A stretch of DNA of 64,000 bases from Planoprotostelium fungivorum (taxonomy: Eukaryota; Evosea; Variosea; Cavosteliida; Cavosteliaceae): NCBI GenBank assembly GCA_003024175.1, contig MDYQ01000059.1:1-64000 (forward strand), read 5' to 3'. Both the position numbers and the translations under genes were made by a program. The notes under the pieces are model-generated. The model saw only the letters and a program-made list of their open reading frames with translations. It was not told the origin of the DNA and made no database searches. Shown here one piece after another: positions 42,405-54,549 of this stretch; positions within the stretch are counted from its first letter, which is position 1, and each line of letters begins with the position of its first letter.

Positions 42405-43031
42405 ATGGCCACTCCTCGCCCTCGGGACGACTCTTATTTGAGAACACTCACAACTATCGACGCCAAAAGAGGCGTCCTCGCCGCTGATATTCGACGTCTA
42501 ACAGATCAAGAGGCGAGCGGACCAGCGAAGACCGCCACTGCTGCGTGGATTTATAACACGTCCACGGAAGGAGAGTTAAACCTCTGGCTCACATTATCCG
42601 ATCAGGCATTCATCGACTCTGTGAAGGCGAAGGACCCACGACAACCTGGTGAGTCTTCTATCGTGTTATATTTATAAAGATGTATCCTGAGGTCTTACCA
42701 GATCATAGATGACCTCGAACAAGCATCATACTCCCGAGCGTTTTATTATGGATGGCGATTACGATGTATATTATCGACATGGTCCACGTCAAAGAGTTCA
42801 TCGGTGACAGAACTCAAACGGCAGTCAACGGAGCTCTCCAAGTCGTCGCAGCCTTCGACCACTTCATCCTCGATAGCCTTATATTTGATTGGCTCCGATA
42901 CGCCTTCTGGACCAAACTCCAATTTCACAGGCCCTTCACATGGATCAAAAGATTTGCCGAGGGTTTTGGACGGGCACCAAACCGAGACCACATTTCGTCA
43001 ACGGCTAATTATAGATAAAAGAGAAGAATGA
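42405..43031 (+). CDS. hypothetical protein
   Basis: Exon 1 (42405 to about 42648) reads MATPRPRDDSYLRTLTTIDA, then GVLAADIRRLTDQEASGPA. Exon 2 (about 42711-43031) continues DDLEQASYSRAFYYGWR and ends LIIDKREE-stop, with a Ser/Thr-rich middle. Two exons, about 185 residues, polar. No recognised domain. The exon 2 frame is one of several open there, so the second half is tentative. Confidence 0.45.
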
Positions 43032-43890
43032 AAGAGAATATAATGATGATTACGTGATGCGTAATAGTGTCGTCATTCCCTTGTCTTCGTTCATCCAAAC
43101 AAACTGTTCCAGTCGACTCTCATTAGAGTTGTCATGTGGGTGGGCCTTAAGTGTGGTGTTTCTATTTTTGTCTGCTTGGGCATGCTTCGTACACATGTCT
43201 CTCTTATCTGAACAATAGCAGGAGTAGACAAAGTGGATAATTATTATCCAGTAAATAAACATTGACAGTGAATTTATATGTGTTTATGTAATGACAGCAG
43301 TTAGAGATGCTGTAGAGTTGATTATCTGCCACCGTTACCAGCTCCGCCAGTGTTGATAGACATAGATCCCCGACCCCAATATCCAGAGCGATAGGGTTGT
43401 CCGCCAGAGGTTGTAGTAGTTGCAGGGTTGGTTGTGGTTGTAGTTGTGGTATTATCTCATATTTTGATGGAATATATTGACATGGGACAGATGAGAGCCT
43501 TTGACACCAACGATGCATCTCACGCTCTAAATGATAGTAGCCTTGCCACATAGATTCATGTCTTGCTTAGCCTGGCGTGCAGGATGTAGTGTTTTCCACC
43601 CAGCCTGTATAAAGCATGCTCTGAGTTGCCCGGGACCTGTTACGATGAGAAACGCGAAATTTCAATTGGATCTCCCACCCTTCAGACTGCTCCACATCCC
43701 TCGCAGTGTAGATAGAGCCGTCTTCGAGGCGGGAACACAATCTACAACGCAGACGCCTACCTCGTACGGACGAGATAGACAAGGAGAGAGATTATGTGAC
43801 AAATCACTCATCAGACATCATCACGGTGCACGTCCGCTCCACACCACGTGACGATGATCTCACAGATACAAAGAGGTACCTCTCTTCCTT
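43032..43890. other. region with a possible small minus-strand gene, unresolved
   Basis: On the minus strand, 43630-43760 reads RLCSRLEDGSIYTARDVEQS and then EGWEIQLKFRVSH before a possible splice site. A low-complexity end DNTTTTTTTNPATTTTSGGQ finishing at an in-frame stop near 43323 could be a separate 3' exon. No family is recognised and the frames cannot be joined with confidence, so no CDS is called. Left part (43032-43200) shows nothing. Confidence 0.3.
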
Positions 43891-45990
43891 TTATTCTCTC
43901 ATGTTCCTCGCGAGACGTTTCACGTGCACCGCCCCTCCTTCTCTCAAAGCCGCTCGAAACGCCCTCTCTACGTGTGGCTCCACTTGTAGTCGATCTATCG
44001 CTCCACGCAGGCGCTTGATGTCCCCACGCCGGGCCAGACGCAACAGAACAGCCTCCAGATTGACTTCTTTATCCTCTAAGAGGATGCTGGCGGAGTCATA
44101 TCTACCGTGGACGATCGTGCTGAGAAGAGCAGCTTGACGTTGACTCGTGTTCGTCTTCTCTTTTAAGAGGTGCAATATCTTCTCGTCACACAGGAGACAA
44201 GCTTTCTGGAAATTGTGAGACGAAGTGAAAGAGTAGAAATAAAATAGAATAAGAGGTGGAGAATATTTACCGTGAAGACATTGTCCTCTATACGAAACTT
44301 TGGGTGAGAGATCAACTTTTGGGCTATGGAGGTGTGACCTTGTTGACACGACTGAATGAGAGCCTCGTTATTGTTTGAAGAAGGATCGACTCTAACGTCT
44401 TGCAGGAGCAGCTGATGATGTCATGATGTCATCTTCCATCATCGCGTCGATCACCTCCACGATGGCATCTCGTGAATGTCGGCATGCCATCCTAATGATC
44501 TTGTTGTCTTCGGCGGAGGGATCCACTTTACCGTTGTCCAATATCGATTTGACGCGGTCGATCTGATCGATCCATCAGATGATCGATCGATCACATGAGA
44601 ATCAAAAGATTGATCACATGATGATGATCGATCAGATGATCATCGATCACATGATGATGATCGATCACATGATCCACTCACGTCATCCGACAACACGGCC
44701 GCATACAACATCGAATGTCCATAAATCGTCCCTTGCAACCACAGATCCACCTCCCCGTTCAACCTCGCCATCTTGACTACACCCTCTCCAAAAGCCTCTT
44801 TCCACCCCATCAGCTCACGAACGATGACAAGTCCACGTCTCACCCTCCAGTACACTCTGCCGAATCAACTCCAAGGCTTCGATGTCACCACGGCGGACGA
44901 TCGGCTGGATGACGTGGCGAGATGTGTGGGACAACATCGAGGTGGTGAGATTTCCACTAATTTTCTCGTCTTTGAGGATCTTTCGTGCGGTGAAAAGATC
45001 ACCACAGTGGAAGGCGTCACCCAATCGGTGCACTGACTGCGTAACGTGAGTTTTCCGTTGTGATGGGAGAGACATGAGAGACCGCACGTTGTTTCGAGAA
45101 TGTCCGAGGATGATCGTCACGTCGGTCGATTGGTTTCTCTCTGTGAAGATCTTCTGTGGAATGGATTTGTCTACTCTCTCATCGGCCATGAGAAGATGGA
45201 GGGCTTTCGGTTGGAGATGGAGGGAGGCCAGTCGGATGCAAGAGTTGTCATCTGTTTCGCATGAGAGGAGGGAGAAGAGACGAGAGGGTACCTGCAGATG
45301 GATCGGCACCGGCGTCGATTAGGAGTTGCATGATGTGATGTCTCCCGTTCACTGTGGCCAGCTGGACAAGGTCAATTTTTTTCGTGATGTGCATCGGAGA
45401 TCACGAAATGCACCTCTAATGCATGCTGCAACTTGTCTCTTCCGATCTTACTCGTGCCTTCAGATAGACACAACTTGACTGCTTCGATGTGATCTTTCGC
45501 ACTCGCTTTCAATAGGATCTGATGTGCGTCAGACGTGAATGCATATCATCCTCTTTACCGTGTGGAAATGAAAGACTTCATCAGCCAATTTCTTCCAACC
45601 CTTACAGACCCTTCGAGCTACAGCCCATTTGGGGCCCTCTTGATCGTCTTCGTTACTGAGAACGAGATCTTGTTCGTCGGGTGTGAAGAAGCACCTGAGG
45701 ATGTGACGCCAGACATCTTCCTCCATCATAGATGGTTGGAAGAGTGTGCGACCCGTATCATCTTCAATCTGCGGGTGCGGCTCCGCGGCTCCCCATTGCA
45801 GGCTCCAATCTTGAGCTCCAACATCTTGGCCCCAGTCTTGACCACCATCTTGGTCCCATTGATTCCAATCTTGACTGCTGTCTTGGCTCCATTGATTCCA
45901 ATCTTGGTCCCCACCTTGGCTACCAGTTTGATCTCTGTTTTGAGTGCGTTGATTCCAGACATTGTTTTGACTCGGTTGTCCGCGTGACAT
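43891..45990 (-). CDS. F-box-like / ankyrin-type repeat protein
   Basis: The start at 45990 reads MSRGQPSQNNVWNQRTQNRD, followed by a low-complexity Gln/Asp/Trp repeat (QDWNQW units, about 45770-45930). Then an F-box-like helix set: MEEDVWRHILRCFFTPDEQD and WAVARRVCKGWKKLADEVFH. The rest is ankyrin-like: ILLKASAKDHIEAVKLCLSE, GRHHIMQLLIDAGADPSA, VDPSSNNNEALIQSCQQGHT, and a C-terminal RRGDIKRLRGAIDRL. This resembles the F-box/ankyrin families expanded in amoebae and their giant viruses. F-box proteins recruit targets to SCF ubiquitin ligases. Seven or so introns; the one near 44571-44680 is an imperfect GATCGATCACATGATG repeat. The stop follows LARNMRE at 43891. Confidence 0.7.
44571..44680. 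repeat. imperfect GATCGATCA/CATGATGATG repeat in an ankyrin-gene intron
   Basis: Several near copies of a unit containing gatcgatcacatgatgat, partly self-complementary. Simple-sequence expansion within an intron. Confidence 0.7.
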
Positions 45991-46345
45991 GATGGATGAA
46001 GAGGAAAGAAAAAATGGTGTCTTCGTTCTTCCTCATGTTCGATCGTTTCTCCGAATGGATTCTGACGGAGGATTCCATCTTCAAAAAATTGATATAGCTA
46101 AGCGTAAGACATCAACCTCTTTGCACAGGTGAACGATCGGTCTTTCAGCGAATAGAATTGACACGATTGTTATCGAGTAAGGCTGTTGTCTTGTGGATGC
46201 TTCCAGTCAGCGAGCTTCGTTTGAGTTTCAAATTTGAATTGATGCATTGTAGATCAATTAACCGTTACAGAAATCAAAACGACGGCCCACCTCTCAACAA
46301 CACGACACATAACATCACAGCCGAAGTCTTTCGACCATCCATCTG
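45991..46345. promoter_or_regulatory. intergenic region between divergent ankyrin and SNF2 genes
   Basis: About 355 bases between two genes transcribed away from each other, so it should hold both promoters. No exon recognised. A CATTGTAGATC variant of the palindrome half-site lies near 46248. Confidence 0.4.
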
Positions 46346-49300
46346 ATGATAGAAGGGATAGAGCATCCTGATAAACGAAGGAAGGTTTATGATGTAGATC
46401 AGATCGATTCGGGCGATGGAGAGAAGGTCGAGGGAGAATGTGAGTCGAGTTCAAATAACCATCTAAACCGTCCCAACGATTTGGGTTGGCATGTCAACTG
46501 AATCCATTCAGCTGAAACAGATAATCATCACGAGCAAGAGAAGTCCCAAAGTCCACGAATTGCACCCACCCGGTAAGAAGAAATCATTGGATAATTCGTA
46601 ATCCAATCCAATCGTCTCATTCTATGTTAGTTATTCACAAGTGGGTAAATTACCTCCATTCCAGATTCCTCGCGGCCGAACGAGAGATCGAACACCAGAG
46701 ATGACCACACCATCACAAGAAGAGGTATATCTCCTCTTTTCGTTCGCCTCATCCTTTCCCAGTTGTACAGAATATTCAAAACGGTCGTGGACGAAGCCGT
46801 GGGAGGACTAAAAAACGAATTAAAGAACGAACTCAACGAGATGAGACGACACATGAGCCGCATAGAAGACAAACTCGAGCGGCACTTGAGGTATGAACAG
46901 CACACATTCATTGTTTTGATTGAATTTTCTCAGTCAAGCCTCTCCATCTCATGGACAACCATCAACCAGCGACGCACGCGGGGAGGTGAAAGAGGAACTG
47001 GCTCGTTGTAGATTGACTCCACACAGGGCTCTCCCAGAGGCAATCTCGTATCGGGCTCAGAATCGGAAGACGATCGACCATCATCGAGTCCGGCAGCATG
47101 TGAGTTGATGATGACGATCGAGTCATCTGAAGACATCGCAGCCTCACAGAACTCTCACCATCCAAACGAGGTCGAAGAAAATTCACAGAATATTCCAGAT
47201 TTCGAGGCCACGATCACTACGGATCTTTCGGGTGAGACATTTGATACGATATCATCAGTGTGACATCTCACTCATCCACCTGCAGAACAACCACAGGAGG
47301 TACAACAAGCTCCCATCTCACCAGGTAGTCGACATTCTACATTTCGACAGCTCACGTAATAACAGAGTCGGTTCCCGCCCAAATAGTCACGGAAATTTCT
47401 TCGAATGTTCTCGTCATGGTCGAAGAAGATTGGATGGACGAATTTTATTCTAGATCGATGCCAGTTGTAGATACACAAGAAGAGGACGATCCCGTATTAG
47501 AGGTAAGAATGAAATGACACAGTTGATGACGTCATACAGTTGTACGGCGAGAGACAATCAGACTTTGAGACGAGTTCAGAGGAAGAGACGGAGACTTTGA
47601 GACCAGAAGGAGGATCGGTTGCGATGGAGGGGGTCATGGCTGATGATCATCCCGATGGTGCTGCCGACCCCAACGATGATGATGATGATGATGATGCTGA
47701 AGACGATGAGCATGAGGATGAATCGAATGCTGAATCTGATGGTGGAATCTCACCCTACGAGGTGAGCGATCTCCACATCTCCTCTCACTCATCTCAGGAT
47801 GACTTTCTCGATGACATCCCTGACATCCAAAAGACTCCCCGACACAGTAGATCTTTCATTCCAACCGACCCTATCATCCACTCTGAATGGTGAGCCTGAT
47901 GACACAAAACTGATGAAAAAACAATGGAATCTAAACGAGTGACACACACGCAGGGATAAGATCGTACAAGATGAGATCGAACTGATAAAAAAACAATGGA
48001 ATCTAAACGAGTGAATTCACGGTATCGTAACGAGTGATGACGTCAAGGCAGATATCCCAAAGTCAATCTGTACCGCACGTGGCAGATCTATCGAGATCAG
48101 GAGTCCATGCTGTACAGAAGGTTGTCAGATCTGAACGCCAGAATAGAAGAATTGAAGCAGACCTTCTATAAGAAAGTCCGCGATGCATTTGAGCTGAGGA
48201 GAAGTTGTCAATCGTACATGGAGGTGACGGTCTACGAGATGTGCAGTGTGGGGCTACAGCTCCATCTCTGTCAGAATCCTCCCCCTCCGCCCAGCGTGAG
48301 CGTTGTAGATGGGACCCATCGGCTGATTGGGTCGCAGGAGGAGAGATCGAAGACGAAAAGGAAGAGTGTCGACAATGCAAAAAATGTCGACAGCGAGGAA
48401 GACGACTTGGATGATTTCATCGATGACTCTGAGCTCGTCGCATCACAACATGAGGTGAGACGAATTTTCGCCGAATTTTCTGACACGATGTCAGGTGGTG
48501 GAAGATTCGAGAGAAGATTCGCGAGAAAAATCGAAGAAGAGGAAGACGGATGATTCTGCAGAACCGGAAGAATCCAATTCCGTCCCCACATCTGACGTTA
48601 CGGAAGAATGTGTAGCCATGGAGACGGTCGACACACCGGCAACTACATCTATCCCACCATCCATCGAAGCTCCATCATCCACCGCCCCAGATGCTCCATC
48701 CGAGCGACCCACTTCTCCAAAGAAGGGACCCACGGCTCCATCGGGAAGACCCACGGCTCCATCCGATATTACACTCTTTCACGGAAATCGAGCCGATTTA
48801 GACAGAGGAAAGACTAGAGAAGATGCCATACCTGTCGCCTCCTCGGATGAAGAAGGAGCAGAAGAGGGGTCACATCCACCTGGAATCGACGCTCCCGTGG
48901 CAGTTGCTCCATCACAGAGGAAAGAGAGGAGTACAGCTCCACCAAAAGTCCGCGTGAGGGAAGAGCTGGAAGTTCCCAGTGGAGCCGCAGCTCCATCGGA
49001 AGGGTCCAGTGAGGAGGATGAAGCTCTATTGGATGTTCCCAGAGAGGAAGTGGCTCCATCACAAGCTCTCATGGAAGTAGAAGATGCTCCATTGGTACCC
49101 AGGGAAACCCATGGAAGCTCCATTACCGCAGCCGGATACTCCACGGAAAATCCACGGACCGAGACGTCCTCCGATTCCGACGGAGATTTTAATCCCGATT
49201 CCACGGAAACTCCCAATCCCGATCCCATCGCAGTGGATCCCTTCGAATACTCTTCCGTCCCCGTTGTAGATCGACCGAACAAGGAGAAGAAAGGCCGAAA

Positions 49301-52072
49301 GAACATCGCCGAAATTTTCTCCGACTCCGATCTCCGCAGCGACACCCAAGCCGCTCGAGAGAGGATCGGCCGCATCCAATTCCGAACCCCGACCCCGAAC
49401 TCCGACGGTGGGTCACCCACCGTTCCAAAACATTGATCCACCCCAGTCCCTCCCGCCCACGGTCGACGTCTCGTAAACGTCGACAGAAGTCCCACGGAAG
49501 CTCCAGTGTATCTCCCACAACGTGTCACAACTCCCGCCACGCTCACGCAACACTTGGCCATCATCAAAATCTGGCAGGTAGTTCTCGTTGAAAATTCGGG
49601 GTTCCTCTTATCACTTCACATGGGTCTAGGGAAGACAATGGTCGCCGTCACCTTCACACACCTCTTCCTGAGGAACATCGTTCGATATCGTGAGGAGACA
49701 CGTGGCTCGTTGTAGATTGACGATGACAGCACACAAGAGGTCACCCACTGGAAAGTGTGTCTTCATTGTAGTCCCGTCGAGTCTGCAGAGAAATTGGATG
49801 AACGAATTTGAAAAGTGGCTAGGAGATGAAAAGCCAAACATATGGACCATGAAACACATCAAGAAGGATTCGGGCGTCATCAACAAGTGAGATCGATGTG
49901 AACTCGTCATCGACGATGCGGACGATGATGTGAGACGATGTGAGACGACTGATGATCGATAGGTGGAGAGAGCTGGGAGGAGTTATACTCTTCTCGCATG
50001 GATACAACAAATCGACTCTACCGGAAGAACACATCGCCACGATACAGGACATCAGTGATTTAGTCATCGTGGATGAGGGTCATCACATCAAAGACCCCAA
50101 TGCGGTCATGGTCAGATCCCTCAACAAGTGAGTCTATCTACTCGTCGTTAAAATATGTATCATATAACATCACATCATCATCAACATCAACATCACATCA
50201 TCATCATCAACATCACATCATCATCATCATCTCATCATCGTCATCATCATCTCATCATCTCATCATCATCGTCATCATCTCATCATCATCTCATCATCAT
50301 TCAAGGATCAAGACGAAACGTCGAATTGTGATGACTGGCTGCCCCTTCCAGAATCATCTGACAGAATACTGGTGCATGATCAACTTCATCGCTCCCCACT
50401 ACCTCGGCTCCATCAACGAGTACAGTGAGTCACCCCATCGTCACATCCATCGACATCCATCAGGGAATCAATTCGTCAATCCGATCGAGAACGGCTGCTA
50501 CGAAGATTCTACGGAGGAGGACGTTCAACTGAGAGACGAGAGGATGAACATCTTGCAGAAGCTGTTGGAGCCCATCACATTTCGCAAGAGTGAGTTGATC
50601 GATTTCGAATTTTGCATCGTCATTGTGTCTTCGATGTGACCTCATCCACGTTCACATCGGTATCAAATGAAACAGATTGATTTTTCAGGTGGAGAAGAAT
50701 TGAAGCGAACTCTACCGAGTCACACCGATTACGCGGTGTATCTCAACATCACGGAACCACAGGTGATTCACATCCATCACATCATCGATGAGACATCCAC
50801 ATCACCCACATCATCGATGAGACATCCACATCACTCACATCCATCAGAGACGGATGTACGAAGAGATATTTCCAAAAGACATCGATGGAGATGTGCATCA
50901 GGCATCTTTCATCGAGTTGTGTCATGCGAGCATGAGGACATTGGGACATCCAGAAATCAATCGCAGACATCAGGAACAGCCGAGCGCTGATGTGAGGAAG
51001 GAAGATGGAGTGAAGATATTGGTGCTGTTGGACATCATCCGTGAATGTGAAAAGAAGGGAGATCGAGTGAGTTGATGTTACATCATTAGATCGTCGCATC
51101 GTCACGTAAGCACATCACATTATCACAGCTTACATCACAGCTCACATCATCACAACATCATCTCAACATCATCTCATCGTCACATCATCACCATCACATC
51201 ATCATCATCACATCATCATCACATCGTCATCATCATCACGTCATCCCATGGACTGAGTGGATGAATCGAGCAAAGCGTTGCAGATAGACCCCACACCTTC
51301 TGACGCCCACAGGTCATCGTGTTCATGAGCTCACTGTCCGGCCTCGCCTTCATCTCGTCCATTCTTCATCAAGAGAAGATCCGATTCGTACACTGCAAGC
51401 TCGGCACCACAGTCGACATCGCAGTTCAGAAGTTCCAAGAGGACACATCCAAGACAGTCCTCCTCATGATGATGAAATCAGGCAACGTCGGTCACAACAT
51501 CGTCGGTGCCAACCAGTGAGTCCCTCATCCACGTCACATCGTCGATGTCACGACCTCATCCGCATCGAACAGTGTCGTCTTGTTCGATTTGGATTGGAAC
51601 CCGTCCAACATCGATGAGGCAGTGGGAAGAATCTATCGGATGGGTCAAATCAAGGAAACTTTTGTCTATCGACTCATCGTGGCCGGTACTTATGATTCGA
51701 TCCTATACAAGAGGTCGCTGCAGAAGCAAGTGGTGGGGGGTCTGCTGGTCGATTCCAGGAACGTGAGTCGACGCATCGATGATTTGGGGATGACGAGGGG
51801 ATGGCATCGACGATGTGACGTTGATGGACGACAGAGACGATCGAAGACGATGAAGAGGGAGTTGAAGATGTTCGAATACAGAGAGAACGAGAAGAAGGAA
51901 GAGAGTGACATCAGGGGTAGCATCCTTGCTGGCATCCGCGCGAGGTGATGTGATTCGATTCACATCGACGATGTTGAACGATGACAGGCACGAGAGTTGG
52001 TTTCATCACGTTCGGTTGCACGAAGAGGCATCGGCTGCCATGCAATCGAAAATCATCGATTGTGATGAATGA
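46346..52072 (+). CDS. ATRX-type SNF2-family chromatin ATPase
   Basis: DNA-translocating ATPase of the ATRX/RAD54 branch. The N-terminal half (46346-49430) is disordered and acidic: a coiled coil (VGGLKNELKNELNEMRRHMS), a run of Asp, then YPKVNLYRTWQIYRDQESML, and a Pro/Ser/Ala region with repeated APS units (PTAPSGRPTAPS, VAPSQ, AAAPSEG). The ATPase has motif I HMGLGKT, Ia IVVPSSLQRNWMNEFEKW, II VDEGHH, III RIVMTGCPFQNHLTEYWCMI with NFIAPHYLGSI and VNPIENG, the C-lobe HCKLGTTVDIAVQKFQEDTS, motif V SGNVGHNIVGANQ, and VI DEAVGRIYRMGQIKETFVYR. The NWMNEFEKW and NFI..LGSI signatures are ATRX-specific. No ADD finger is seen. About 28 introns. The exact start is uncertain; the stop at 52072 is 40 bases from the convergent gene. 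Confidence 0.82.
47908..48014 (+). repeat. 35-bp direct duplication of an exon end plus its donor site
   Basis: The bases at 47980-48014 cover the last 31 bases of an exon (ending KKQWNLNE) and the start of the next intron. The same 35 bases with one mismatch occur at 47908-47942, inside the preceding intron. The upstream intron therefore contains a decoy copy of the downstream exon end and 5' splice site. Confidence 0.8.
50157..50303 (+). repeat. CAT-rich simple repeat in an SNF2-gene intron
   Basis: About 145 bases of imperfect (cat)n/(atc)n with scattered acatca and gtc units. It enlarges one intron well beyond the local norm. Confidence 0.85.
51096..51243 (+). repeat. CATCATCACAT-type simple repeat in a second SNF2-gene intron
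   Basis: Imperfect catcatcacatc array of about 145 bases, like that at 50157 but in a separate intron of the same gene. Confidence 0.85.
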
Positions 52073-52111
52073 ATCATGCTGCTTGTGATTTATTTACATC
52101 GATGTGAACGT

Positions 52112-54339
52112 TCAAACGAAGAGGATGGAAATCATCATCATGATGAGCGTGATGTGGAGGATTGATCGAATCGACGATGCGTCGCCCTCTTGTTGGGTGA
52201 TGAACGGTTCGTTCTTGATGTCTGTGGGTTGTGATGTGACTCCAATGTTGAGCCCCGACGCTGCTGATGTGAATACTCTTCACAAGTGATGATGTGATGC
52301 GCATTGAACGATTGATGTGATAATGAAAGATGTCTGATGTGATGATATGACGATGTGATATCACCTGATCCGATATTGAGATGGAAGGTACCACCGTTCT
52401 GAACGATCACGATGTATCTCGTGAGTGCATCTGTGGCGCCGTGGACGTTGATGACTCTCTTCTTATCTGAACTGACCATCTGACCACCGACGACTGTCGT
52501 TTCGTCATGACAGACACCAGACGTGATCGCTATGGGAGAAGTCGTGGCTAAGTATTGGATGCAGATGGTGTCGTTCGCCGGCACTTGTACCGTCTCGTTA
52601 TAGGTTCCGTCAATCAAGGCAACTGATCGAGGTGTAAATCGAGATGTGAAGGACTAGTAGAGTACCTGATTCGATCTGGCGGTGAATCATCGATGTGCTC
52701 AGATTGGTGAGCGAGATCATTGCAGGCTCGCAGATGTGATGGATTCCGGCATCGTCGATGACTGTGGATCCAGATTCAACAGATCCACCTTTCATCTTGA
52801 AACAGAAACCGGTGGGTGGTTGAAAGAAATTAAAGAATCGAACATAAGGGACTGTATCGTTGACGGGCGAATACACATTTTGGCAAGCTGGATGAAATCA
52901 ATGATTGAGGATTTACATCATACACACGAAAAACGACGAATCCAGTAGTGTCGGTGTGGTAGAGGAAATGAGTCGTCGTATCACTTCATGCTTCAGAATT
53001 TGATGATCGTGACTCAACTCACGAACAATGTACAGAATTGAGGCGTTGGCCGGTGAAGAAAGGGAAGAATCCAGCAGGAATCGTCACATTGTAGAAACCT
53101 GTTCCGTAAATACTTCTGATCACGGCCGAATTGGTGACTCCATTTATCGTCACGGGAACATCTGTTGAACATCAATCGTTGTTTCGATGGATCATATATC
53201 ACAAGGTCCACTTGCTATCGTCACTTTGATGCTGTTCTCGCCCCTGCATGAGAGAGGAAATACAGTGGAACCAGAAGAAGATAAGAATGATGGCTTTGAT
53301 GATCCGGTGCTGAAAGAGATTGGAACTCCCGAACGCAATGCTTCTCCATCCGTGATCGATAGATCGTACTGAACGATGGTGAACGTGTCCATTGTAGATC
53401 CGATGGGGTAACAAGACACGTCAGACGTGGAGTCAGATACGGTGATCGTTGGTTTCGATGGAACGAGGGTGACGTTGAATGTGTTCGATTTAGACAGTCC
53501 AAGCTGCACGATATAGCAGTCGTTGGCAGGTAAAAAAAACTGAATGGATGAGATGGATGAATGAAAAGGTGGATCACTTGTGGGACATCGATCGAGGTGT
53601 GTACGTTGGAGGTGTATACGTAACCCGACGCAACCGTACAAATCCTTCCCAGGGAGATGGGGTAAGTTGTTCCTCCCAATATAAACGTGTCATCAGCATC
53701 TCTACTGATGGTGATGGATTTGTCGACGGAAAATTGAGGGAAATCTATCATTGTTGAGAGCGACCCATACGTATCGTACTCACTGGTCTGGCTCATTTGA
53801 AATTCTTCATCCGCAGCCGCATGATAGACAACGGGCGTCAATACGGCAGGATTGCCATTAATCGATATCATAGATGGTAGAGTGCTATTGTAAACATACA
53901 CAACTGGCTCACTTTCTTTGTACATTTTGCCGGGCTCTGCTTGTATTTCACCTGTGATGAATCAACCTCGGCTCACTGTATACTACGATTCACTCGTTTT
54001 GTTGATTCTTATAACCAGCGAGAGGGGAGACTCTTCCTCCACTGATAGATCAGATTCGTAAGCGGCCACGTTAAATGTGAAACAGCGAAGAGATTCCTTT
54101 GTCTGTACCGTGTGTAGTTGTCCATCGCACGATGAGACAGATCGGATGGATGCATGCGTCGTGATGATGTTGACTGAGTAGTAATGCGCGTCACTGGACG
54201 TGGTGACTGGTGTATAGACCCCAGTGGATGGTATGGATGAGAACGAATATTCCTTCGTCTGATTCAGAATCGCTCTACCGTGACGGCTCACCTGTGCCCA
54301 AACGAGAGATATAGAGAAGAGTAGCAGTGCGAGGTGCAT
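52112..54339 (-). CDS. large secreted GPI-anchored surface glycoprotein
   Basis: The start at 54339 reads MHLALLLFSISLVWA, a signal peptide (an upstream ATG near 54387 would add a short leader). The mature part is Ser/Thr/Val-rich and beta-like with many N-x-S/T sites: SPLSLVIRINKTS, YVYNSTLPSMISINGNPAVL, SDSTSDVSCYPIGSTMDTFT, VPVTINGVTNSAVIR, ICEPAMISLTNLS, YNETVQVPANDTICIQYLAT. The last exon ends SIRSILHITLIMMMISILFV-stop, a hydrophobic GPI-attachment tail. Repeated pairs of Cys across the exons hint at tandem Ig/TIG-like modules, but I cannot assign a family. Ten or so introns. Likely cell-surface adhesion or coat protein. Confidence 0.65.
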
Positions 54340-54549
54340 GATGATAGCGAAGATGTGACAAGCACGAAGAGAAATATGCAAACGCATCATCCAACAGTTG
54401 GAGGAGCATAAGTACCTCCAATTCTCCGTTTAATGGGATGGCCACACCGTGGAAGCACCGACAACGATCATCATTACGTGATGATGATCGAAGTCGGTAC
54501 CGATCGTTCTTCAAACGCATCGCGGCAGAATGAATAACAAAAAAAGGAT

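Noticed and set aside
50157-51243. CAT-rich stretches as centromeric or telomeric repeats
   Set aside because: They are short, imperfect and fully contained in two introns of one gene.
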